From Gemmatimonas aurantiaca T-27 (GTDB taxonomy: Bacteria; Gemmatimonadota; Gemmatimonadetes; Gemmatimonadales; Gemmatimonadaceae), in the NCBI RefSeq assembly GCF_000010305.1, contig NC_012489.1:1736001-1800000 (forward strand): DNA of 64,000 bases, written 5' to 3'. Position numbers and translations under genes: made by a program. Shown here in pieces: positions 26,904 to 34,994 of this stretch. The stretch's first letter is position 1. Every line of letters begins with the position of its first letter. The notes under the pieces were generated by a model, which did not search any database, was not told where the DNA came from, and was given only the letters and a program-made list of their open reading frames with translations.

Positions 26904-29900
26904 TCAGAACCCCAGGTCGACGCTGAAGAAGAACTGGCGGCTCGACGGGTACGGCGCGAGGTCGATGAACCGGTTGAAGTTCTGATTGCCGAAGTTGTTG
27001 AACTCCGGATCAAAGCCCCAGTAATCCGTGAACATGAACAGGTTACGGCCGCTGAGGTTCATACGCAGCGACTTGGCCTTCACCTTCTGCGCCCACGAAT
27101 CCGGCGCCTGGTAGTTCAGCGTGATTTCACGAACCTTCACGTACGAACCGTTCTGGATGTACACGCGCGTGTCGCCAGCGTTGAACGTGGCGTAACGGCA
27201 GGCACCCAGCGTCTGGTTGCCGCACAGGCGTGAGCCCGGCACATAGCTCGCATCGCCCGGATTGCCCGAGCCACGCGGCGTGATGATCTGCGTCGGCGCG
27301 CCATCGTCGTAATCACGGGCGTTGCCACCTTCATCCCACAGGTTGTTCGTCATGTTCGACACATCACCACCCGCACGCCAGTCGAGCAGCACCGACATCG
27401 TGAGGCGCTTCCACGTGAAGTCGTTGTTGAACGTGGTGGTGTGGATCGGGTTCGCGTTGCCCGTGATGGTGTCAACCGCAACGTACGCCTGCGTGGCCTG
27501 GTTCCAACGGAGCGGCGCGTTCGACCAGATCAGCGTCGAGATCGTGTTCGCCGCGATGCGGTTACGGCCGTAGGCGGCACCGAACGAGTTCGGCGCGTTG
27601 AAGGCCGGCACCGGGATGTTGTTCGTGTACTGCTTGTTCGTGTTGTAGATGATACGGCTGGTCCATTCGAAGCTGCCGCGACGCAGCGGCACGAGCGAGA
27701 GGACACCTTCCGAACCCAGCACGGACAACTGACCACCGTTGATGATCTGGTTGCCCAGACCCGACGACGGCGGCAGCGGGAACGTGAGGAGCAGGTCGGT
27801 GATCTTACGCTGGTAGCGCGTCGCTTCGACGCCGATGCGTCCACCGAGCAGCGTCGCGTCCACACCGAATTCCAGTTCGTTCATGACTTCCGGCTTGATC
27901 GCTGCGTTGCCCAGCAGCGCGGCCGATACGAGCGAGCCCTGGCCAGCCATCGTACCACCGTTGGCGTAGATCACGTCACGATCGCCATAGCGCGGACGGT
28001 TGCCCGACTGACCCCAGGCGCCACGGAACTTGACTTCATCCAGCTTGTCCGTGAACGGCTTCACGAAGCGGTACGAGCCCGAGTACTTCGGGAACAGGTA
28101 GTACTTCTCGCGGTCACCATTCGCGCTCGAACGGTCGGCACGCACGCCGACGTTCAGGGCCAGCTTTTCGTCGAGGAACAACGCCTGTTCGTTGACGTAC
28201 AGCGACTGGTCGCGGAACTCCGCGCGGTCGTCTACGATGGCCACGTCGGTCGCCGAGGCGGCCACACGCGATGCGGGCAGCAAGTTGCGGCCGCGGATGC
28301 GATACTGATCCACCTTCTGACGCTCATACGTACCGCCAACGGACGTGGTGAACGACGTGATCAGCGACGTGCCCGGCGTCCAGGTCCATACGGCGTTCAC
28401 GCCCGCGTTGGTCTGGAGGCTGGAGATGTTGTTTTGCCCCGCCGTGCCGCGGAGACCGTCGGCCGGCTCGAACTGGAGGTAGTTCGGCGAGTACACGACG
28501 CCTTCCTGCTGGAAGCGATCGACACCGGCCAGCATGGAAAGCTGCACGCTGTGGCGGGCCGTGGCCACCGCGGCGTAACCGACGCGGAGGTTGCCGGCCT
28601 GACGGAACACCGTTTCGTCACCCTGCACGGCTTCCATGACTTCGAACGGGTTGGCCGTGTTGAAACCGCCGCCGTGGAACGGCATGAGCGGCAAACGGCC
28701 GTCGGCGCCACGCTTCTGCAGGTCGATGATGGCCGGCGTGTAGCCCAATTCGTACGTCGGGCTGGTGCCCGAGTTCGCGTTGTTGCCGATACCGCGCTGC
28801 AGGAAGTTGCGCGTCACGTCCACACCCATGCTGGCCGTGAGCTTGCTGCCGATCGTCTGATCGAGGTTGATGCGGCCACCGGTACGACGCGCGCCGGTGT
28901 TGATCATGATGCCCGATTCCTGACGGTCGTTGAGCGAGGCGAAGAAGCGGGTGTTACCCGAGCCGCCCGCCGCCGACAGCAGCGTTTCCCACGACGGGTC
29001 GGTGCGGCCGTAGAGCTGCCCCTGCCAGTCGTAGTTGGTGCACTGCGGGGTGCAAGCCGCGCGAGCCGCCGCTTCACCGATCGGGCCGCCGACGAACGGC
29101 AGCACGTGGTCGAGGTCGCGGTATTCACGCTGGCCGAGCGAACGCACCATCTGCTGGGTGCCGACGCGCTGCGTCAGGTTCCAGCGCGTGGCGCCGGCCT
29201 GGCCCTTCTTGGTCGTGATCACGACCACGCCGTTGGTGGCGCGCGAGCCGTAGATGGCCGTTGCCGCCGCCGACTTCAGGACTTCGATGCTCTCGATGTC
29301 GTTGGAGTTCAGGTCGGCGAGACGATTGACGACCTGGTCCTGGCTCGAGCCGGTCGTGCCTGAAGCACGGGACACGGAGCTGGCACCCGACGAGTAGCCA
29401 GCATTCGAGATGATGACGCCGTCGACGACGTAGAGCGGATCACCCTGCGCCAGCACCGACGTGGCGCCGCGGATCTGCACCTGGGCACCACCGCCCGGCG
29501 CGCCGCTGTTTTCGAACACGCGGGCACCGGCAACCTTACCAGCCAGGTTGCTTTCGACCGAGCGGGCCGGCACGCGATTGAGTTCCGTCGCGCTGACCGA
29601 AGCCACCGCGGTGGCAGCCACACGACGATCAACCGTCGTCGCGGCACCCGTAACCGTCACACCTTCGAGCTGCAGCACGTCCTTGTCGAGCTCGAAGTTG
29701 GCCGTGGTCGCCGTCGGGGCGACTCGGACCGTGGCGCGCTTGTAGCCCAGCGTACGCGCCATGAGTGATGCTTCACCGGCCGGCACCCGGATGCGGTATT
29801 CCCCGCGTTCGTTGGTGCGCACACCGACCTGCTGGCCGACGATGCTGACAGTGACATCTGGAAGGGGTTGGCCGGTGCCAATCATTGTCACCTTACCCGT

Positions 29901-29984
29901 GATATCACGGGTCTGCGCGTCCGCACGGAACGGCAGGAGGGCGACCATGGCAGCCGCGGCCACGAACTTGAAGAACCTACCCAT
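26904..29984 (-). CDS. SusC/RagA-family TonB-dependent outer-membrane transporter
   Basis: A 1026-residue TonB-dependent porin forming the channel of a SusCD complex. Start ATG 29984 is preceded by GGAG 6-7 nt upstream and gives a signal peptide ending PFRADAQT. Order: carboxypeptidase-regulatory domain (about 24-105, DITGKVTMIGTGQPLPDVTV), plug with the SusC signature QVQIRGATSVLAQGDPLYVVDGVIISN (split run) and IESIEVLKSAAATAIYGSRATNGVVVITTKKG (split run), then a 22-strand-type barrel ending SRQFFFSVDLGF. It is complete and co-transcribed with the SusD gene. The long leader suggests control from the divergent region at 29985-30446. Confidence 0.93.
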   Translation of the reverse strand: MGRFFKFVAAAAMVALLPFRADAQTRDITGKVTMIGTGQPLPDVTVSIVGQQVGVRTNERGEYRIRVPAGEASLMARTLGYKRATVRVAPTATTANFELDKDVLQLEGVTVTGAATTVDRRVAATAVASVSATELNRVPARSVESNLAGKVAGARVFENSGAPGGGAQVQIRGATSVLAQGDPLYVVDGVIISNAGYSSGASSVSRASGTTGSSQDQVVNRLADLNSNDIESIEVLKSAAATAIYGSRATNGVVVITTKKGQAGATRWNLTQRVGTQQMVRSLGQREYRDLDHVLPFVGGPIGEAAARAACTPQCTNYDWQGQLYGRTDPSWETLLSAAGGSGNTRFFASLNDRQESGIMINTGARRTGGRINLDQTIGSKLTASMGVDVTRNFLQRGIGNNANSGTSPTYELGYTPAIIDLQKRGADGRLPLMPFHGGGFNTANPFEVMEAVQGDETVFRQAGNLRVGYAAVATARHSVQLSMLAGVDRFQQEGVVYSPNYLQFEPADGLRGTAGQNNISSLQTNAGVNAVWTWTPGTSLITSFTTSVGGTYERQKVDQYRIRGRNLLPASRVAASATDVAIVDDRAEFRDQSLYVNEQALFLDEKLALNVGVRADRSSANGDREKYYLFPKYSGSYRFVKPFTDKLDEVKFRGAWGQSGNRPRYGDRDVIYANGGTMAGQGSLVSAALLGNAAIKPEVMNELEFGVDATLLGGRIGVEATRYQRKITDLLLTFPLPPSSGLGNQIINGGQLSVLGSEGVLSLVPLRRGSFEWTSRIIYNTNKQYTNNIPVPAFNAPNSFGAAYGRNRIAANTISTLIWSNAPLRWNQATQAYVAVDTITGNANPIHTTTFNNDFTWKRLTMSVLLDWRAGGDVSNMTNNLWDEGGNARDYDDGAPTQIITPRGSGNPGDASYVPGSRLCGNQTLGACRYATFNAGDTRVYIQNGSYVKVREITLNYQAPDSWAQKVKAKSLRMNLSGRNLFMFTDYWGFDPEFNNFGNQNFNRFIDLAPYPSSRQFFFSVDLGF

Positions 29985-30112
29985 AGGGTCTCCGATGGAG
30001 GGGAGTACTGCGGCGGATCGCTCGACGTTCTGTCGCAAGCAGATGGAATGTCCATCACAGGCGATGCGGGAGGTCCCTGTAACTGAACAGTGACAGACCC
30101 GTCGAGGATGAC

Positions 30113-30121
30113 GCAAAGGTA
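30113..30121 (-). promoter_or_regulatory. TAnnTTTG-type motif upstream of susC
   Basis: Read on the minus strand the sequence is TACCTTTGC, matching the Bacteroidetes -7 consensus TAnnTTTG, about 130 nt before the SusC ATG. No clear -33 TTTG or TTG element was found at the expected distance, so this may be chance. Confidence 0.25.
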
Positions 30122-30257
30122 AACGGGGAACAGCACAGGGACAGGTGGCGTCACGCGAATGGATGGGACGACCAGCGTCGATAGGGGACTACCCATGTTC
30201 GGGTCCTGTATGCCGTCCGAACTCCATCACGGCTCAATCGTGACAATCTCACTGCTG

Positions 30258-30282
30258 GTAACATTTCATCCCTAAATGTCAC
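30258..30282. promoter_or_regulatory. Operator-like palindrome between susC and the Rieske gene
   Basis: Left arm GTAACATTT (30258-30266) and right arm AAATGTCAC (30274-30282) are complementary at 8 of 9 positions around the 7-nt spacer CATCCCT. The A/T-rich arms stand out in this GC-rich genome. The size fits a dimeric helix-turn-helix regulator. The factor is unknown. Confidence 0.5.
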
Positions 30283-30446
30283 CGATTGGTTTTGCCGGCC
30301 TCGACCGGCCACTGACGCGCCAACCGCACCCAATGGGCGCTGCTGCATAACGCACCGCCGGCTCCGATTCATACGGATGGCATCCGTGATCTGGCCCACC
30401 ATCGCGACCGGGCGAGAATCATTAGGATTGGGACGGAGCTCATCGC

Positions 30447-31934
30447 ATGACCGTCGACCGTCCCTTCCTTCGCATCCGACCCATGCCGTCCGAGAGTACC
30501 TCCTGCGTCTCATGTGCGGCCTCTGCCGCCGGCTTCGACCGTCGACAGTTTCTTGCCTCCGCGTCGGTACTCTCGCTGGGGGCGCTGGTCACCACGGCCT
30601 GTGGCGACGGGGTGATCTCCGGTCCGTCGGTCATTCCTCCATTCCCCTCCACGCCATTCACCTTCGATCCACGCCCGGTGACCGCGCTGCAGCAGGTCGG
30701 CGGGCGGGTGGTGGTTTCGTCGGGGCCGTCTTCGCCCATTCTGGTGGAGCGCCTTTCCACCACGCAGTACCGGGCGCTGTCTCTCGTCTGCCCACACAAG
30801 GGCACCATTGTCGACGTCCGATCTGCCGAGTTCGTGTGCCCCAACCACGGCGCCCGTTTTGCGCTGGATGGGGAATGGACCGGTGGACAGGAAACCGCCA
30901 GCCTGGCTCCCGTTGCCGTCCGCACGAATGCCGATGGGACGCTCACTATAGGTGGCGTGCCCACCCCCCCGGCGCTGGCGCTCTCCTCCTCCTCGGCGGT
31001 CTTTGTCACCTCGATCAGTGGTGGCACGATGGCGCCTCAAACGATCGCGGTCCGCAATGACGGCGGCGGCTCGGTCAGCGGCCTGCAGGTGTCGCTGGCG
31101 TATGCACCCAACCAGCGCAGCGGGTGGCTCAATGTGGCGATCGACCAGGCCTCGACACCGGCCACGCTCACCCTGACCGCCGCGCGTGGCACCATCCCGG
31201 CCGGCACCTACTCCGCCACAGTCACGGTATCGGCGCCCAATGTCTCGACCGGCGCCCAAACGGTTGCGGTCACGATGCTGGTGCAGGACCCGTCTTCGCC
31301 CGCGTCGCTGCTCCTCTCCGCCAGCGCCCTCTCCTTCACCGTGGCCCAGGGCACCACACCCGCCGCGCAGACGGTGGAATGCAACAACGGCGGTGGCGGT
31401 TCGGTCCTCGGTATCACCACATCGGTGAACTACGCCCCGGGAGCCATTGGCTGGCTCACGACGTCGTTGAGTTCCACCACGGCGCCCGCCACGCTCACAC
31501 TTCGCCCCATCATCACGGGGCTGGCCGTTGGCACGTATACCGCCACGGTCATTGTCGCGGCGTCCGGGCTGACCAACCGCACCATCACCGTCACGCTCAC
31601 CGTGAACCCGCCCGGCCTGCAGGTGACCATCGCGGCGTGGCCGGCGCTGGCCAATGTCGGTGGGGTGGCGGGCAGTGTCGGCAACGTCGGCGGTGGACCG
31701 GTGGCCATTGTCCGGACCAGCGCCAACAGCTTCTCGGCTTTCTCCATGGTCTGCCCACATGCCGGCACCACGATCCTGGTGGTGAACGGCGCGAGCTTCC
31801 GCTGCCCGAATCACGGCGCGCTGTTTGACCGCGATGGGAACAACCTGCCCGACGGCTCGCAGCTCACGGATGATCTCAAGCGCTACACCGTCATCTATAC
31901 GCCGGGGGCGGCGACGTTGGTGGTGACACTGTAG
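30447..31934 (+). CDS. Tat-type lipoprotein with two Rieske [2Fe-2S] domains and two Ig-like domains
   Basis: A 495-residue protein with GGAG 8 nt before ATG. The N-terminus has a twin-arginine motif FDRRQFLASAS (Arg32-Arg33), then a hydrophobic stretch and lipobox TTAC52. A first Rieske domain (about 80-170) has Cys115/His117 (CPHKGT) and Cys131/His134 (CPNHGARF). Two tandem Ig-like repeats, BACON-like, follow (about 174-280 and 284-388), each with a GWLNV or GWLTT and ATLTL pattern. A second Rieske domain (about 390-495) has Cys436/His438 (CPHAGT) and Cys453/His456 (CPNHGALF). Both clusters keep all four ligands, and folding with Fe-S before export explains the Tat signal. The redox partner is unknown. 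It is divergent from SusC. Confidence 0.9.
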   Translation: MTVDRPFLRIRPMPSESTSCVSCAASAAGFDRRQFLASASVLSLGALVTTACGDGVISGPSVIPPFPSTPFTFDPRPVTALQQVGGRVVVSSGPSSPILVERLSTTQYRALSLVCPHKGTIVDVRSAEFVCPNHGARFALDGEWTGGQETASLAPVAVRTNADGTLTIGGVPTPPALALSSSSAVFVTSISGGTMAPQTIAVRNDGGGSVSGLQVSLAYAPNQRSGWLNVAIDQASTPATLTLTAARGTIPAGTYSATVTVSAPNVSTGAQTVAVTMLVQDPSSPASLLLSASALSFTVAQGTTPAAQTVECNNGGGGSVLGITTSVNYAPGAIGWLTTSLSSTTAPATLTLRPIITGLAVGTYTATVIVAASGLTNRTITVTLTVNPPGLQVTIAAWPALANVGGVAGSVGNVGGGPVAIVRTSANSFSAFSMVCPHAGTTILVVNGASFRCPNHGALFDRDGNNLPDGSQLTDDLKRYTVIYTPGAATLVVTL

Positions 31935-31945
31935 CCCCGTACCAA

Positions 31946-31974
31946 TTGTACCCCCTCTGCAGCGCGGCTAACTT
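31946..31974 (+). promoter_or_regulatory. Candidate promoter of the fmdB-argS to ptsI run
   Basis: TTGTAC (31946-31951), a 17-nt spacer and TAACTT (31969-31974), ending 43 nt before the fmdB-like ATG. The match to sigma70 boxes is partial. Confidence 0.35.
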
Positions 31975-32017
31975 TTGGGGCTGTTCGACTTAGCTCCCTT
32001 TTGCCCCAGTTGTCGCC

Positions 32018-32365
32018 ATGCCGACCTACGAGTTCCGTTGTCCGGACGGGACGATCATCGAGCGCATTTTCAAGATCTCCGAGGTCCCCGAAACGATTCC
32101 GTCGCCCAACGGCGATGGGGTGGCCACGCGGATCATTTCCGGTGGCGCCGGTCTCCTGTTCAAGGGGTCGGGGTTCTACATCACCGACTACGGCAAGGAC
32201 GGCAAGAAGGACCAGCGTCCTGCCGGTGGCGATTCGAGTGCACCGAAGAGTGACTCGGCCCCGTCGGGCGGGAGTGCGTCAGGTGCATCGTCCGGTGGAT
32301 CATCGGGTGGCGCATCCGGCGGCACATCGGGGAGCTCCTCGTCCTCCAGCAGCAAGTCCGAGTGA
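32018..32365 (+). CDS. FmdB-family protein lacking the zinc-ribbon cysteines
   Basis: A 115-residue protein. MPTYEFRC at the start and the block IISGGAGLLFKGSGFYITDYG (about 49-68, cited in part) are the hallmarks of the FmdB/CxxC_CxxC_SSSS regulatory family. In that family, CxxCG pairs near residues 8-11 and 30-35 bind zinc. Here only Cys8 remains (FRCPDGTIIERIF) and the second pair is replaced by SPNGDG. The C-terminal third (about 75-115) is a low-complexity Gly/Ser tail. It is first in the long argS-purM-rib-pts run and its TGA overlaps the argS GTG. Its role is unknown. Confidence 0.8.
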   Translation: MPTYEFRCPDGTIIERIFKISEVPETIPSPNGDGVATRIISGGAGLLFKGSGFYITDYGKDGKKDQRPAGGDSSAPKSDSAPSGGSASGASSGGSSGGASGGTSGSSSSSSSKSE

Positions 32366-34047
32366 GCGCCGCCGCGAATGAGCAGTCAGAGCCCATGAGC
32401 CACGCTGACGCACTGCGCGCGGAACTCGTGCGTGCCGCGCGCTCCCTGGGCGCGCCCGACGATGTGGCGCCGGTGCTCGAACGTCCGCGCGATCCGTCGT
32501 TCGGCGACTGGGCCACGAACCTCGCCATGACCCTCGCCAAGCCGCTCGGCAAGAAGCCGCGCGATCTGGCGGAAGCGCTCATTGCGGCGCTCGATACGGC
32601 GCGTGTGGGCATCAGTGCGGCGGAAATCGCCGGCCCGGGCTTCATCAACTTCCGCCTCGATCCCGGATTCCAGGCCCGTGGTCTGCTGCAGATTCTGGCC
32701 GCGCCGGAACAGTGGGGACGCCACAACATCGGGCAGGGAGAGCGGGTGGTCGTGGAGTTTGTCTCCGCGAATCCGACTGGTCCGCTGCATGTCGGGCATG
32801 GTCGTCAAGCGGCGCTCGGCGATGCGATCAGCACGCTGCTCGAATGGACCGGCTGGAACGTCGATCGGGAGTTCTACTACAACGATGCCGGTGCGCAGAT
32901 CGCGAACCTCGCCAAGAGCACGCAGGCGCGTGTGCGGGAGATCGGTGGCGCGGAGCTCGAGATTCCGGAAGGTGGTTACCACGGGGAGTACATCCGCGAG
33001 ATCGCCGAGCGCTACGTCGCGCAGCACGCGGTCGACGCCGAGGGCAAGGATCTCGAGGCGATGCGCGAATTTGCCGTGGCCGCGTTGCGTCATGAACAGG
33101 ACCTCGATCTGCAGGCATTCGGCGTCAAGTTCGACACGTACTATCTCGAGAGCTCGCTGTACACCGACGGTCGGGTCGACAAGACCGTCGAGGCGCTGAA
33201 GCAGTCCGGCTACACGTTCGAGGACAACGGCGCGTTGTTTCTCCGCACGACGGCCTTCGGCGACGACAAAGACCGTGTGATGAAGAAGAGCGAGGCGAAG
33301 GGAGGTGACTACACCTACTTCGTTCCCGATGTGGCGTACCACGTGACCAAGTGGGAACGCGGCTATCACCGTGCGATCAACGTGCAGGGTGCCGATCATC
33401 ACAGCACCACCACACGTGTGCGGGCCGGATTGCAGGCATTGGGGATCGGCATCCCGCAGGGGTATCCCGACTACGTGCTGCATCAGATGGTCACGGTCAT
33501 GAAGGGTGGCGAAGAGGTGAAGATCTCCAAGCGCGCCGGCTCATACGTGACCGTGCGTGACCTGATCGACGAAGTGGGGCGTGATGCGGTCCGCTACTTC
33601 TATCTGATGCGCAAGGGCGATTCCCAGCTCGTGTTCGACGTGGATCTCGCACGCAGTCAGTCGGAAGAGAACCCCGTGTACTACGTGCAGATGGCGCATG
33701 CGCGTATGTGCGGCATCTTCCGGGTCGGCGAAATCGATGCCACCGGTGTCACGGCCGAGGGCGTGGACCTCGGAGTCCTGAGTGAGCCGGCCGAGCAGGA
33801 GTTGATCAAGCAGTTGCTGGACTTCCCGGCCATCGTGAAGGGCGCCGCCGACAATCTCGAGCCACACCGCATTGCGGGCTGGTTGCTCGAGACGGCACGT
33901 GCCGCACACACCTGGTATCACAAACATCACGTCCTCGGAGAACCCGAGGCCATCACGCGCGCGCGTCTCGTGCTCGCGCGTGCCACGCAGCTCGGCATTG
34001 CCGCCGGTCTGCGCATCCTCGGACTGACGGCGCCGGAGCGCATGTGA
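32362..34047 (+). CDS. argS: Arginine--tRNA ligase
   Basis: Class I synthetase charging tRNA-Arg, 561 residues from GTG 32362 (overlapping the fmdB stop, GTGA). ATG 32395 (MSHADALR) is a possible alternative. Domains: N-terminal Add1 tRNA D-loop-binding domain (about 12-95), Rossmann core with the HIGH-type motif SANPTGPLHVGHGRQ and KMSKS-type KISKRAGSYVTV, and a C-terminal DALR anticodon-binding domain (about 440-561: QMAHARMCGIFR, AGWLLETARAAHTWY). All expected blocks are intact. The following kinase gene starts inside its stop (GTGA). Confidence 0.95.
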   Translation: MSAAANEQSEPMSHADALRAELVRAARSLGAPDDVAPVLERPRDPSFGDWATNLAMTLAKPLGKKPRDLAEALIAALDTARVGISAAEIAGPGFINFRLDPGFQARGLLQILAAPEQWGRHNIGQGERVVVEFVSANPTGPLHVGHGRQAALGDAISTLLEWTGWNVDREFYYNDAGAQIANLAKSTQARVREIGGAELEIPEGGYHGEYIREIAERYVAQHAVDAEGKDLEAMREFAVAALRHEQDLDLQAFGVKFDTYYLESSLYTDGRVDKTVEALKQSGYTFEDNGALFLRTTAFGDDKDRVMKKSEAKGGDYTYFVPDVAYHVTKWERGYHRAINVQGADHHSTTTRVRAGLQALGIGIPQGYPDYVLHQMVTVMKGGEEVKISKRAGSYVTVRDLIDEVGRDAVRYFYLMRKGDSQLVFDVDLARSQSEENPVYYVQMAHARMCGIFRVGEIDATGVTAEGVDLGVLSEPAEQELIKQLLDFPAIVKGAADNLEPHRIAGWLLETARAAHTWYHKHHVLGEPEAITRARLVLARATQLGIAAGLRILGLTAPERM

Positions 34048-34994
34048 CTTCGTCTGTGAACTCGTCTTCCGCTGCCAACCCGGTGCTGGTCGTCGGATCG
34101 GTGGCACTCGATTCGGTGGAAACGCCGTTTGGCAAGGCCGATGAGGTGCTGGGTGGTTCCGGCACATTCTTCTCTTCGTCGGCGTCGCACTTTGCGCCCG
34201 TGCAGCTCGTCGGTGTGGTCGGTGACGACTATCCGGTGGAGAAGCTCGCACCGCTCGCCGAGCGTGGCGTCGACCTCGCCGGCCTCGAAAAGGTGGAAGG
34301 CACCAGCTTCCGTTGGCGTGGACGGTACCGTCACGACCTCAACTCGGCCGAAACGCTCGAGACACACCTCGGGGTGTTTTCGCACTTCCGCCCGAATATC
34401 CCGGAGCAGTTCCGCCGCGCGCCGTTCGTGTTTCTCGCCAACATCGATCCGCGTCTGCAGTTGCAGGTGCTGGAGCAGGTGGAGAAGCCGCGACTGGTGG
34501 CCTGCGACACGATGAATTTCTGGATCGAGTCGCGTCGCCCGGAGCTGATCGAATTGCTCAAGCATGTCGACCTGATCACGCTCAACGACGGCGAAGCGCG
34601 CCAGCTCACCGAGCACACGAACCTGGTGCAGGCTGCGCGTTGGATTCTCGACAAGGGACCGAAGCACGTGCTGATCAAGAAGGGTGAGCACGGTGCGTTC
34701 ATGTTCAATCGCGAGAGCGTGTTCTTTGCGCCCGCCTATCCACTCGAGAGTGTGTTCGATCCTACGGGCGCCGGTGATTCGTTTGCCGGTGGTTTCATGG
34801 GCTATCTCGCGGCCACGGGTGACATCAGCGAGCGGGCGATGCGCCGCGCGGTGGTGGTCGGTTCGGCCATGGGATCGTTTGCAGTGGAGAAGTTCTCCAA
34901 TACACGGCTGCTTGAAATCACGCGTGCAGATATCGACGCACGTGTTCAGGAATTCCGCCAACTCGTGGCCTTCGATTCGGAGCTCGATGCATGA
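34044..34994 (+). CDS. PfkB-family carbohydrate or nucleoside kinase
   Basis: A 316-residue ribokinase-like sugar or nucleoside kinase starting at GTG 34044 inside the argS stop. Visible features are the N-terminal LVVGSVALDSVETPFG, the glycine pair GGSGTFFSSSASHF, and the anion-hole and catalytic-base signature DPTGAGDSFAGGF (Asp of GAGD) near residue 240. LITLNDGEARQLTE is the family's ATP-side motif. A short lid (RWRGRYRHDLNSAETLETHL, about 90-110) is also present. The substrate cannot be assigned. Adenosine or ribose-type substrates would fit the purM neighbour, but that is only context. The stop overlaps purM (ATGA). Confidence 0.85.
   Translation: MTSSVNSSSAANPVLVVGSVALDSVETPFGKADEVLGGSGTFFSSSASHFAPVQLVGVVGDDYPVEKLAPLAERGVDLAGLEKVEGTSFRWRGRYRHDLNSAETLETHLGVFSHFRPNIPEQFRRAPFVFLANIDPRLQLQVLEQVEKPRLVACDTMNFWIESRRPELIELLKHVDLITLNDGEARQLTEHTNLVQAARWILDKGPKHVLIKKGEHGAFMFNRESVFFAPAYPLESVFDPTGAGDSFAGGFMGYLAATGDISERAMRRAVVVGSAMGSFAVEKFSNTRLLEITRADIDARVQEFRQLVAFDSELDA

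Larger units (their letters stand above)
29985..30446. other. 462-bp divergent intergenic region between susC and the double-Rieske gene
   Basis: The only gene-free stretch over 300 bp. It holds the SusC ribosome-binding site next to 29985, a Bacteroidetes-like -7 motif on the minus strand (30113-30121), an operator-like palindrome (30258-30282), a short GCCGG/CCGGC inverted repeat near 30293-30308 and a GGAG Shine-Dalgarno (30435-30438) for the Rieske gene. A TAGGAT at 30423-30428 could be a -10 box for the latter. No tRNA, small ORF or known riboswitch was recognised. Confidence 0.6.

Noticed and set aside
27441-29363. A 640-codon plus-strand frame antisense to susC
   Set aside because: High-GC antisense shadow with Arg/Val-rich composition and no recognisable motif. 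The SusC frame on the other strand is complete and unmistakable.
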